DNA of 64,000 bases from Pseudenterobacter timonensis. Its GTDB lineage: Bacteria; Pseudomonadota; Gammaproteobacteria; Enterobacterales; Enterobacteriaceae. Below the pieces are notes generated by a model that saw nothing but the letters and a program-made list of their open reading frames with translations, was not told the origin of the DNA and made no database searches. Of this stretch, positions 9,518-17,993 are shown piece by piece (position 1 is the first letter of the stretch; each line of letters starts with the position of its first letter). Made by a program: the position numbers and the translations under genes. The stretch lies in assembly GCF_900021175.1 (NCBI RefSeq), contig NZ_FCOP01000012.1, positions 186,001 through 250,000 on the forward strand. The letters are read 5' to 3'.

Positions 9518-11059
9518 ATGCGTCTGGAAGTCTTTTGTCAGGACCGTCTCGGCCTGACCCGCGAACTACTCGATCTGCTTGTTTTACGTAGCATTGATCT
9601 GCGTGGCATTGAGATCGACCCTATCGGGCGAATTTACCTCAATTTTGCCGAAATTGAATTTGATACCTTCAGTAGCCTGATGGCGGAAATCCGCCGTATC
9701 GCTGGCGTTACGGATGTACGCACCATCCCCTGGATGCCCTCCGAACGCGAACACCTGGCCCTCAGCGCCCTGCTGGAGGCGATGCCGGAGCCCTTTCTCT
9801 CTCTGGATCTGAAGAGCAAAGTGGAGCGGGTAAACTCCGCCAGCTGCCAGCTTTTCGCCCAGAGCCAGGATAAACTGCGCAATCATCATGCGGCTGCGCT
9901 GATCCCCGGTTTTAATTTTCAGCGCTGGCTCGACGCGAATCCCCAGACGACCCACAGCGAACATGTGGTGATTAACGGGCAGAATTTCCTGATGGAGATC
10001 ACGCCGGTACAGCTGAAAGGGGAAAATGATACCAGCGTACTGACCGGTGCGGTCATCATGCTGCGCTCCACTCTGCGCATGGGGCGCCAGCTGCAGAACC
10101 TCTCCAGCCAGGATGTGGGCGCCTTTAGCCAGATTGTCGCCGTCAGCCCGAAAATGCGCCACGTCGTGGATCAGGCCCGCAAGCTGGCCAATCTTACCGC
10201 GCCGTTGCTGATAACCGGCGATACCGGAACCGGCAAGGATCTGCTGGCGCACGCCGTTCACGCCGCAGGGCCGCGTGCAGCGAAGCCCTATCTGGCGTTG
10301 AACTGCGCCTCTATCCCGGAAGATGCTGTTGAAAGCGAGCTGTTTGGCCACGCGCCGGAAGGCAAGAAAGGCTTCTTTGAACAGGCGAACGGCGGATCGG
10401 TCCTGCTGGATGAGATAGGCGAAATGTCGCCGCGCATGCAGGCCAAGCTGCTGCGTTTTCTCAACGACGGCACGTTCCGGCGCGTGGGGGAAGATCATGA
10501 GGTGCATGTCGACGTACGGGTGATCTGCGCGACCCAAAAAAATCTGATGGATCTGGTCCAGAAGGGGCTCTTTCGGGAGGATCTCTACTATCGGCTCAAC
10601 GTGCTGACGCTGAATATTCCACCGCTGCGCGATTGTCCGCAGGATATCATGCCGCTGACCGAACTCTTTGTGGCGCGTTTTGCCGACGAACAGGGTGTGC
10701 CGCGTCCGAAGCTCTCTGCCGATCTCGGCGCCGTGCTGACCCGCTACGCCTGGCCGGGTAACATCCGCCAGCTGAAAAATGCCATTTACCGTGCGCTGAC
10801 GCAGCTTGAGGGATATGAGCTACGTCCTCAGGATGTGCTGCTGCCGGATCATGATGCGGGTACGGTTTCGGTGGGCGAGGAGGCGATGGAAGGTTCGCTG
10901 GATGATATTACCAGCCGGTTCGAGCGCTCGGTGCTGACCCAGCTCTATCGCAGCTACCCCAGCACGCGTAAGCTGGCAAAACGCCTGGGCGTTTCCCATA
11001 CTGCAATAGCGAATAAATTGCGCGAGTATGGCCTGAGCCAGAAGAAAGGGGATGAATAA
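9518..11059 (+). CDS. tyrR: TyrR, aromatic amino acid regulator
   Basis: A 513-residue regulator of aromatic amino acid synthesis and transport genes, the same length as in E. coli. It has an N-terminal ACT domain (MRLEVFCQDRLGLTRELLDLL), a PAS domain around residues 80-190, an AAA+ core with Walker A GDTGTGKD and Walker B-like GGSVLLDEIGEM, and a C-terminal helix-turn-helix (TRKLAKRLGVSHTAIANKLREYGL). The GAFTGA loop is absent, as expected for TyrR, which works with sigma-70. I rejected the longer frame from 9422: the ATG at 9518 gives the conserved N-terminus, and the TyrR box would otherwise lie inside the gene. Confidence 0.95.
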   Translation: MRLEVFCQDRLGLTRELLDLLVLRSIDLRGIEIDPIGRIYLNFAEIEFDTFSSLMAEIRRIAGVTDVRTIPWMPSEREHLALSALLEAMPEPFLSLDLKSKVERVNSASCQLFAQSQDKLRNHHAAALIPGFNFQRWLDANPQTTHSEHVVINGQNFLMEITPVQLKGENDTSVLTGAVIMLRSTLRMGRQLQNLSSQDVGAFSQIVAVSPKMRHVVDQARKLANLTAPLLITGDTGTGKDLLAHAVHAAGPRAAKPYLALNCASIPEDAVESELFGHAPEGKKGFFEQANGGSVLLDEIGEMSPRMQAKLLRFLNDGTFRRVGEDHEVHVDVRVICATQKNLMDLVQKGLFREDLYYRLNVLTLNIPPLRDCPQDIMPLTELFVARFADEQGVPRPKLSADLGAVLTRYAWPGNIRQLKNAIYRALTQLEGYELRPQDVLLPDHDAGTVSVGEEAMEGSLDDITSRFERSVLTQLYRSYPSTRKLAKRLGVSHTAIANKLREYGLSQKKGDE

Positions 11060-11064
11060 AGAAA

Positions 11065-11096
11065 ATAAAGCCTCGGTTAAGAGGCTTTATTTTTTT
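11065..11096. terminator. Bidirectional terminator between tyrR and tpx
   Basis: A 10-bp perfect stem (ATAAAGCCTC / GAGGCTTTAT) with a 6-base loop is followed by a run of T residues on the plus strand, and by TTTATTTTC on the minus strand. It serves the convergent genes tyrR and tpx. Confidence 0.9.
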
Positions 11097-11101
11097 ACCG
11101 C

Positions 11102-11608
11102 TTAGGCCTTCAGCGCGTCGAGCGCCGCAGCGTAATCCGGTTCGGTGGTGATTTCGTTGACCAGCTGGCTGAATACGATGTTGTCATTTTCATCCAGCAC
11201 CAGCACGGCACGCGCCGCCAGGCCCTTCAGCGCACCTTCTTCAATGCCGACGCCGTAGTTTGCGAGGAAATCCGCGCTACGCAGCGTGGAGAGTGTAATG
11301 ACGTTGCTCAGCCCTTCCGCGCCGCAGAAGCGGGACTGGGCGAACGGCAGGTCGGCGGAAATGCACAGCACAACGGTGTTGTCCATTTCGGTTGCCAGCT
11401 GGTTGAACTTACGCACGGAGGCGGCGCAAACGCCGGTATCAATGCTCGGGAAAATGTTCAGAACTTTGCGTTTTCCGGCGAACTGACCCAGCGTTACGTC
11501 AGACAGATCTTTTGCCACAAGGGTAAAAGGCTGCGCTTTGCTGCCCGCCTGCGGAAGGTTGCCTGCTACAGAAACGGGGTTGCCCTGGAAATGAACGAGT
11601 TGTGACAT
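11102..11608 (-). CDS. tpx: Thiol peroxidase Tpx
   Basis: A 168-residue atypical two-cysteine peroxiredoxin, periplasm-associated in E. coli reports, that reduces lipid and alkyl hydroperoxides using thioredoxin. The peroxidatic cysteine is C61 in [11 protein letters not shown] and the resolving cysteine is C95 in QSRFC, both at canonical positions. Length and sequence are typical of enteric Tpx. It is divergent from ycjG, sharing a 97-base control region. Confidence 0.96.
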   Translation of the reverse strand: MSQLVHFQGNPVSVAGNLPQAGSKAQPFTLVAKDLSDVTLGQFAGKRKVLNIFPSIDTGVCAASVRKFNQLATEMDNTVVLCISADLPFAQSRFCGAEGLSNVITLSTLRSADFLANYGVGIEEGALKGLAARAVLVLDENDNIVFSQLVNEITTEPDYAAALDALKA

Positions 11609-11705
11609 GGATATCTTCCTGTTTACATATAGTTAACGTCGCAGCTAGTGTATGACATCAGCAGATAACACGGCAAACCAAATTTTGACCGTAAAGGAGC
11701 GAGTA

Positions 11706-12656
11706 ATGAGAACCGTTAAGGTCTATGAAGAAGCATGGCCGCTGCATACGCCTTTTGTTATCTCGCGCGGCAGCCGCAGCGAAGCCACCGTGGTGGTCGT
11801 TGAAATAGAGGAAGAGGGGATAAAAGGGACAGGAGAATGTACCCCCTATCCCCGCTATGGCGAAAGCGTCGCCTCCGTAATGGCGCAAATCATGACGGTG
11901 GTAAACGATCTCGAAGCCGGAATGAGCCGCGAAACGCTCCAGCAGGCGCTGCCGGCGGGCGCCGCGCGCAACGCCATCGACTGCGCGCTTTGGTCGCTGG
12001 AAAAACAGCAGAATGCAGTTGCGCAGGAAGCCCTCCCTGCAAGCGTCATCACCGCGCAAACGGTGGTTATCGGCGAGCCGGAACAGATGGCCGCCAGTGC
12101 GAAAGCCCTCTGTGAGGCAGGCGCGCAGCTTCTGAAGGTGAAGCTCGACGACCGGCTGATAAGCGAGCGGATGGTGGCGATCCGTGCCGCCGCGCCGCAG
12201 GCGACCCTCATTGTCGATGCCAACGAGTCCTGGAAAAGCGAAGGACTGGCCGCGCGCTGCCAGCTGCTGGCGGACCTCGGGGTGGCCATGCTGGAACAGC
12301 CCTTGCCCGCGGGGGATGACGCGGCGCTGTCGCTTTTTATCCATCCGCTGCCGATTTGCGCGGATGAGAGCTGTCATACCCGGGAGAGCCTGCCGGCGCT
12401 CAAGGGACGCTATGAGATGGTCAACATCAAGCTGGATAAGACCGGTGGCTTAACGGAGGCGCTGGCGCTGGCCAGAGAGGCTCGCGAGCAGGGATTCGCC
12501 CTGATGCTGGGCTGCATGCTCTGCACTTCCCGGGCTATCAGCGCCGCGCTGCCGCTGGTCAATCAGGTCAGCTACGCCGATCTGGATGGTCCCACCTGGC
12601 TGGCGGTGGATGTCACGCCAGCCCTGCGTTTTACCACCGGCACGCTTTATCTCTGA
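11706..12656 (+). CDS. ycjG: L-Ala-D/L-Glu epimerase
   Basis: A 316-residue enolase-superfamily enzyme that epimerises L-Ala-D-Glu from murein breakdown to L-Ala-L-Glu, which peptidases can then use. The catalytic base motif is LKVKL, metal ligands come from VDANES, EQPL and CADES, and the second lysine is in NIKLDKTGG. I start at the ATG at 11706, preceded by AAAGGAG, rather than the longer frame from 11652. It converges with mpaA, the two stop regions overlapping by 10 bases; together with mpaA and mppA it forms a murein-peptide recycling cluster. Confidence 0.93.
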   Translation: MRTVKVYEEAWPLHTPFVISRGSRSEATVVVVEIEEEGIKGTGECTPYPRYGESVASVMAQIMTVVNDLEAGMSRETLQQALPAGAARNAIDCALWSLEKQQNAVAQEALPASVITAQTVVIGEPEQMAASAKALCEAGAQLLKVKLDDRLISERMVAIRAAAPQATLIVDANESWKSEGLAARCQLLADLGVAMLEQPLPAGDDAALSLFIHPLPICADESCHTRESLPALKGRYEMVNIKLDKTGGLTEALALAREAREQGFALMLGCMLCTSRAISAALPLVNQVSYADLDGPTWLAVDVTPALRFTTGTLYL

Positions 12657-13360
12657 GGCGTCCAGCACAGCAGGTCAGTCATGGCCTGCAAATACTTCTC
12701 GCTCGCCTCGTCAGAGGAGATCGCCGGAAACTCGGCGGTGATGCAGTTAAGACCCAGATCGGCGCACCAGCTGCCGAACGAGCCGGGCGTTTCGTAACCG
12801 ACGCTTTTCACCAGCGGAAGGGAAAACGCATCGGCAAGCCAGACGCCGAGCCGCGTCTCGTGCGGATCTTCGATACAGGCCAGCGGATCGTGAAAGGAGA
12901 CCACCCATGCGGGCTTGAGCTGGTGGATAAGCTTGCAAAGCCCCTGCGTTTCGGGCTCTGAACCGGGTTTCTCCCCGGTCAGCAATACCACATCCCGTTC
13001 CGGCGCCGCGCTGTTCCAGCGGTAGACCGTTTCCCCCGCCCGCCAGTTTGCCGCCGGGAAGTTACGATTAAGATCGACCCCGCGGGCGTTGGCGCGCAGC
13101 CCAAGCTGGCAGCCGTCCGGGTTAACGGTCAGGATCACATGATGGCGGCGACGCTCCGGTGCCAGGGTTCGCAGGGCGCAGGAGAGAGTAACAATCGAGG
13201 AATTTTCATCTCCGTGCGTGCCGGCGATGATCAGTCCGCTGTTGCGATCGGCCTGCGGCGCGGGAAACCAGATAAGCGGCGCGCCCAACAGGGAGCGTCC
13301 GTAATGTTCTGTTCCCGGCGGGAAAGCTCCTCGTTCGGTGCGTGGGCGAGTCAATGACAT
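12647..13360 (-). CDS. mpaA: Murein tripeptide amidase MpaA
   Basis: A 237-residue M14 zinc carboxypeptidase-fold enzyme that removes meso-diaminopimelate from the murein tripeptide L-Ala-gamma-D-Glu-mDAP in the cytoplasm. Zinc ligands are H49 and E52 in GTHGDENS and the histidine in VSFHDP; substrate-binding residues lie in GVDLNRNFP, and a catalytic glutamate in NCITAEFP. The chosen start (13360) gives the family N-terminus MSLTRPRTERGAFPPGTEHYG; the 20 extra upstream residues in the open frame lack support. Confidence 0.93.
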   Translation of the reverse strand: MSLTRPRTERGAFPPGTEHYGRSLLGAPLIWFPAPQADRNSGLIIAGTHGDENSSIVTLSCALRTLAPERRRHHVILTVNPDGCQLGLRANARGVDLNRNFPAANWRAGETVYRWNSAAPERDVVLLTGEKPGSEPETQGLCKLIHQLKPAWVVSFHDPLACIEDPHETRLGVWLADAFSLPLVKSVGYETPGSFGSWCADLGLNCITAEFPAISSDEASEKYLQAMTDLLCWTPQR

Positions 13361-13543
13361 AAGAAATCCTGTTGGCGAGAAGGATACTGGCAGTGTTGTG
13401 CAAAACCCGGGCTTAATCAAATAGTTTGAGTCAATGTTAAGAATTGCCTGATATCAACTTTCCGGAGCGTGGCATTTGCATTTCTCCGTGTCGAAACAAA
13501 TAATTACGCATCTGCTTGCTGTTATCAATTTTAAGGGGATCTC

Positions 13544-15160
13544 ATGAAGCATCCTGTTTCACTGCTTTGTACCGCGCTGTGGTTGTGTGGACTCTCATCT
13601 TTCTCTCAGGCGGCGGATGTCCCGCCGGGAACCGCCCTGGCGCCCAAACAGGAGCTGGTCCGCCATATCAAAGATGAGCCAGCTTCGCTTGATCCCGCCA
13701 AAGCGGTGGGTTTGCCGGAAATTCAGGTGATCCGCGATCTCTTCGAAGGGCTGGTTAATCAGGATGAAAAGGGCGGTCTGGTGCCTGGCGTGGCGACGAA
13801 GTGGCAGACCAACGACAACCGGATCTGGACCTTTACCCTGCGGGATGACGCCCGCTGGTCAGACGGCTCGCCGGTAACAGCTCAGGATTTTGTCTACAGC
13901 TGGCAGCGTCTGGTCGATCCAAAAACGCTTTCGCCGTTTGCCTGGTTTGCGGCGCTGGCGGGAATTAATAACGCGCAGCAGATTATCGACGGCAAAGCGC
14001 AGCCCGCTACTCTTGGCGTTACCGCCGTGGATGCTCATACGCTTCGCGTACAGCTCGACAAACCGTTGCCCTGGTTTGCCAATCTGACCGCCAGTTTCGC
14101 CTTTTATCCGGTACAGAAAGCGAACGTGGAGAGCGGAAAAGAGTGGACCCGTGCGGGAGCGCTGGTGGGCAATGGCGCCTGGGTCTTACAGGATCGGGTA
14201 GTGAATGAGAAGCTGGTGCTGGTTCCTAACACCAATTACTGGGATAACGCCAAAACGGTGCTGAAAAAGGTCACCTTTATTCCGATTAATCAGGAATCTT
14301 CCGCCACCAAACGTTATCTGGCAGGGGATATCGATATCACGGAATCTTTCCCCAAAAATATGTATCAAAAGCTGTTAAAAGAGATCCCCGGCCAGGTTTA
14401 TACCCCGCCGCAACTGGGGACCTACTATTACGCCTTTAACACGCAGAAGGGCCCCACCGCGGATGCCCGCGTCCGTCTGGCTCTGAGCATGACCATCGAC
14501 CGCCGCATTATGGCTGAGAAAGTGCTGGGCACCGGGGAAAAACCGGCCTGGCACTTCACCCCCGACGTGACCGCCGGCTTCACGCCAGAGGCTTCGCCCT
14601 TTGAGCAGCAGTCGCAGGCGGAGCTTAACGCGCAGGCGAAAACGTTACTTCAGGCCGCAGGCTATGGCCCGCAGCGCCCGCTTAAGCTGACGCTTTTATA
14701 TAACACCTCTGAAAACCATCAAAAAATTGCCATCGCCATCGCCTCAATGTGGAAGAAAAATCTCGGCGTTGACGTGAAGCTGCAGAATCAGGAGTGGAAA
14801 ACCTACATTGATAGCCGGAACACCGGTAATTTTGACGTGATCCGCGCCTCCTGGGTGGGCGATTACAACGAGCCGTCCACCTTCCTCTCGCTGCTGACCT
14901 CCACCCATACCGGCAACATTTCACGCTTCAGCGATCCCGCCTATGACAAAATTATGAAGCAGGCCGCAATGGAGCCGACGGCGGAGGCGCGTAACGCAGA
15001 TTACAACGCCGCCGAGAAGATCATCACAGAAAAAGCGCCGATAGCACCGATCTACCAGTATACCAACGGCCGCCTGATTAAACCCTGGGTAAAAGGCTAT
15101 CCTATTAATAATGCTGAGGATGTGGCTTACAGCCGCACAATGTATATCATTAAGCATTGA
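13544..15160 (+). CDS. mppA: MppA, periplasmic murein tripeptide-binding protein
   Basis: A 538-residue solute-binding protein of the OppA/DppA family. It has a signal peptide (MKHPVSLLCTALWLCGLSSFSQA, cleavage after SQA) and the family pattern of two lobes, with KDEPASLDPAKAVGLPE near the N-terminus and LAGDIDITESFP in the hinge region. MppA delivers L-Ala-gamma-D-Glu-mDAP to the Opp permease, feeding MpaA and YcjG encoded next door. It is the last backbone gene before the T6SS cluster; in E. coli ynaI, uspE and fnr follow at this point. Confidence 0.95.
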   Translation: MKHPVSLLCTALWLCGLSSFSQAADVPPGTALAPKQELVRHIKDEPASLDPAKAVGLPEIQVIRDLFEGLVNQDEKGGLVPGVATKWQTNDNRIWTFTLRDDARWSDGSPVTAQDFVYSWQRLVDPKTLSPFAWFAALAGINNAQQIIDGKAQPATLGVTAVDAHTLRVQLDKPLPWFANLTASFAFYPVQKANVESGKEWTRAGALVGNGAWVLQDRVVNEKLVLVPNTNYWDNAKTVLKKVTFIPINQESSATKRYLAGDIDITESFPKNMYQKLLKEIPGQVYTPPQLGTYYYAFNTQKGPTADARVRLALSMTIDRRIMAEKVLGTGEKPAWHFTPDVTAGFTPEASPFEQQSQAELNAQAKTLLQAAGYGPQRPLKLTLLYNTSENHQKIAIAIASMWKKNLGVDVKLQNQEWKTYIDSRNTGNFDVIRASWVGDYNEPSTFLSLLTSTHTGNISRFSDPAYDKIMKQAAMEPTAEARNADYNAAEKIITEKAPIAPIYQYTNGRLIKPWVKGYPINNAEDVAYSRTMYIIKH

Positions 15161-15168
15161 TCGGTACC

Positions 15169-15237
15169 GGTTGCCTGATGATGTCAGGCAACCATTGCTA
15201 AACCCGGAGCTGGCGCGGCTTGCAGCGCCAGTTTCTC
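15169..15237 (+). terminator. Two hairpins downstream of mppA
   Basis: A 10-bp perfect stem (GGTTGCCTGA / TCAGGCAACC, 15169-15193) lies 8 bases after the mppA stop. A second stem (CTGGCGC / GCGCCAG, 15210-15231) follows and ends in TTTCTCCTT. The pair probably ends mppA transcription; only the second has a modest T-rich tail. Confidence 0.6.
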
Positions 15238-15914
15238 CTTCTGACCATCTTCTGAACAGAATCATGCGTGCAGCAATCAGAAAAGAAGAATGGATAAAGT
15301 TATTTTCCCAGGTCTGGCGAGGCCGTAAAGGTTTGTTTGTGATTAACAGTCATGGAAACGGGGTAAAACAGCCGGGGTAGTTAATAGTGCGGGAAGCACA
15401 GCAATGAAACAACCGGTATAGTCTGGATAGCGGGTCATAGAACCGATTGAATATTGCGTTTTTAATGCAAAATTTTCTCAGAGAGTAATTGATTGATAAT
15501 GGATAAAAAGAAAATTTAATGTCCAGATCTGGATTTATTTCTCAGCTTAGGCCTGTAACAAACAAATTTAATTGTTAATTCTGATATACGTCATCCTGCC
15601 AGATTCAATCATAATCATCACCTCCTTGTTGCATTGATCTGTATCAACAAAAAAGGTCTACTTAAATATAAGTCTGACATTTCTCTATGCAGCAGACTTT
15701 CACTCTGCATTTTTGTAAACAAATAGTCAGTATTTCGTACGTGTAGTGCCTGTTCAGTAATCTTTGTAGTTTGTTTGCAGAGTAAAATTCTTAAGGAAAG
15801 TCTCATCCCAGGCTATAGATCTATATAGTTGATCTACTATGGTGTTTTGTTCTAATATTGCTCTGTAAAGAAAGCCGTTCATTTAACAAACATTTCTCAA
15901 GGAAAGGGACTGCT
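15238..15914. other. AT-rich leader region of the T6SS cluster
   Basis: About 680 bases without a supported gene separate the mppA terminators from tssB. Base composition drops sharply to AT-rich sequence, a usual target for H-NS silencing of acquired clusters. An FNR-type palindrome and a possible -10 element are listed separately. Short open frames here show no family resemblance or good ribosome binding site. Confidence 0.6.
15634..15647. promoter_or_regulatory. FNR-type palindrome upstream of tssB
   Basis: TTGAT-CTGT-ATCAA is an exact match to the FNR consensus TTGAT-N4-ATCAA. A TATAAG element at 15667-15672 could be the -10 box, putting the site centre about 38-42 bases upstream of a start near 15679-15682, which resembles class II activation. 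The tssB start is about 270 bases downstream, so a long leader is implied. Function is inferred from the match alone. Confidence 0.55.
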
Positions 15915-16406
15915 ATGGCTGATACATTCCAGAACGAGGTGCCTAAGGCACGCATTAATTTAAAATTAAGCCTGCATACTGGGGGAGCGCAGAAGAAAGT
16001 CGAGCTGCCGCTTAAACTCCTCACCGTGGGTGATTTCAGTAATGGCAAAGAGAGTCGTCCATTATCTGAAAGAGAAAAAATCAACGTCAATAAAAATAAC
16101 TTTAACAGCGTACTTTCGGAATTTAGCCCGGAAGTAAATCTGACTGTACAGAACACGCTGGCAGGCGATGGCACGGAAGAAAGTCTGAAGCTGCGTTTTT
16201 CCGATATTAAGGATTTCGAGCCTGAACAGGTGGCCCGCCAGATCCCCCAGCTTCGCGCCATGCTGGCGATGCGTAATTTATTGCGCGACCTCAAGTCTAA
16301 CCTGCTGGACAACGCCACTTTCAGAAAAGAGCTCGAGAAAATTCTTAAGGACCCGGCGCTCTCTCAGGAATTACGCGACGAAATGAGTGCGCTGGCCCCG
16401 AAATAA
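15915..16406 (+). CDS. tssB: T6SS sheath subunit TssB (VipA)
   Basis: A 163-residue small sheath protein that pairs with TssC to form the contractile tube. The N-terminus (QNEVPKARINLKLSLHTGGAQKKVELPLKLLTVGDFS) is the conserved TssB start region, and LRDLKSNLLDNATFRKELEKIL is the helix that interlocks with TssC and is read by ClpV in homologues. I use the ATG at 15915 behind AAGGAAAGGGAC, not the longer frame from 15858. It is the first gene of the cluster. Confidence 0.95.
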   Translation: MADTFQNEVPKARINLKLSLHTGGAQKKVELPLKLLTVGDFSNGKESRPLSEREKINVNKNNFNSVLSEFSPEVNLTVQNTLAGDGTEESLKLRFSDIKDFEPEQVARQIPQLRAMLAMRNLLRDLKSNLLDNATFRKELEKILKDPALSQELRDEMSALAPK

Positions 16407-16439
16407 GCGGCGTGCGTTTTTAATGGATTAACCGGGAAT

Positions 16440-17981
16440 ATGCTGATGTCTGTAAATAGTGAAACCGCCTCCGCGCAGGGGCAGACCACCTTCCTTACCA
16501 GAGAGGGCGTTTACGCCTCCCTGTTTGAAAAAATTAACCTGACCCCGGCCTCCCGCCTGGGCGATATCAATGACTTTCTGGATGATGCGGCGCTCTCCGA
16601 CGCCCCGGCAGGGGAACGGCTGACGGCGGCGATGCAGGTCTTTATGGAGTGCATCCGTAAATCGGGCCGGCAGGTGGAGAAGCTCGACAAGACGCTGATT
16701 GACCACCATATCGCGGAGCTGGATTATCAAATCAGCCGTCAGCTGGACGCGGTCATGCACCATCCGGAATTTCAGAAAGTCGAATCCCTGTGGCGCGGCC
16801 TGAAGCATCTGGTGGACAACACTGACTACCGCCAGAATGTGAAAACCGAAATTCTGGATGTGGCGAAAGACGACCTGCGCCAGGACTTCGAGGATGCGCC
16901 GGAGCTCATCCAGAGCGGCCTCTACTGGCACACCTACACCGCCGAATATGACACCCCGGGGGGCGAGCCGATTGGCTCGGTGATTTCCGCTTACGAATTT
17001 GATGCCAGCCCGCAGGACGTGGCGCTGCTGCGCAATATCTCGAAAGTCTCCGCCGCGGCGCACATGCCGTTTATCGGCGCGGTTGGTCCGGCCTTCTTCC
17101 TGAAGGACGCCATGGAAGAGGTGGCGGCCATCAAGGATATCGGCAACTACTTTGACCGCGCCGAGTACATCAAGTGGAAAGCCTTCCGCGACACCGACGA
17201 CGCCCGCTATATCGGCCTGGTGATGCCGCGTGTGCTCGGCCGCCTGCCGTACGGTCCGGACACCGTGCCGGTACGCAGCTTCAACTACGTTGAGCAGGTG
17301 AAAGGCCCGGACCACGAGAAATACCTCTGGACCAGCGCGTCGTTTGCCTTTGCGGCCAACATGGTGAAGAGCTTTATCAGTAACGGCTGGTGCGTGCAAA
17401 TCCGCGGCCCGCAGGCGGGTGGTGCAGTGAAAGATCTGCCGATCCACCTGTATGACCTTGGCACCGGCAACCAGGTGAAAATCCCCTCTGAGGTGATGAT
17501 CCCGGAAACCCGCGAGTTTGAGTTTGCCAGCCTCGGCTTTATTCCGCTTTCCTACTACAAAAACCGCGACTACGCCTGCTTCTTCTCGGCCAACTCCGCC
17601 CAGAAACCGGCGCTGTACGACACCGCTGACGCCACCGCCAACAGCCGCATCAACGCGCGCCTGCCGTACATCTTCCTGCTGTCGCGCATCGCCCACTACC
17701 TGAAGCTGATTCAGCGCGAGAACATCGGTACCACCAAGGACCGCCGCCTGCTGGAGCTGGAGCTGAACACCTGGGTGCGCACGCTGGTGACCGAGATGAC
17801 CGATCCGGGCGACGAGCTGCAGGCCTCCCATCCGCTGCGCGACGCGAAGGTGGTGGTGGAAGACATCGAGGACAACCCGGGTTTCTTCCGCATGAAGCTC
17901 TTTGCGGTGCCGCACTTCCAGGTGGAAGGCATGGACGTGAACCTGTCGCTGGTTTCTCAGATGCCGAAGGCGAAAGCGTAA
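16440..17981 (+). CDS. tssC: T6SS sheath subunit TssC (VipB)
   Basis: A 513-residue large sheath protein (family EvpB/VC_A0108). Landmarks include HPEFQKVESLWRGLKHLV, where nearly every TssC has the ESLWRGL motif, and the C-terminal core VRSFNYVEQV through NPGFFRMKLFAVPHFQVEGMDV. With TssB it assembles the sheath that contracts to push the Hcp tube out. An ATG at 16446 is an alternative start giving MSVNSE; the ribosome site is weak for both. It lies 33 bases after tssB. Confidence 0.95.
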   Translation: MLMSVNSETASAQGQTTFLTREGVYASLFEKINLTPASRLGDINDFLDDAALSDAPAGERLTAAMQVFMECIRKSGRQVEKLDKTLIDHHIAELDYQISRQLDAVMHHPEFQKVESLWRGLKHLVDNTDYRQNVKTEILDVAKDDLRQDFEDAPELIQSGLYWHTYTAEYDTPGGEPIGSVISAYEFDASPQDVALLRNISKVSAAAHMPFIGAVGPAFFLKDAMEEVAAIKDIGNYFDRAEYIKWKAFRDTDDARYIGLVMPRVLGRLPYGPDTVPVRSFNYVEQVKGPDHEKYLWTSASFAFAANMVKSFISNGWCVQIRGPQAGGAVKDLPIHLYDLGTGNQVKIPSEVMIPETREFEFASLGFIPLSYYKNRDYACFFSANSAQKPALYDTADATANSRINARLPYIFLLSRIAHYLKLIQRENIGTTKDRRLLELELNTWVRTLVTEMTDPGDELQASHPLRDAKVVVEDIEDNPGFFRMKLFAVPHFQVEGMDVNLSLVSQMPKAKA

Positions 17982-17993
17982 GGCGGCGCAGGG

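Noticed and set aside
16428-17915. A 495-codon open frame on the minus strand opposite tssC
   Set aside because: It mirrors the codon bias of tssC, has no family resemblance or ribosome site, and tssC is certain.
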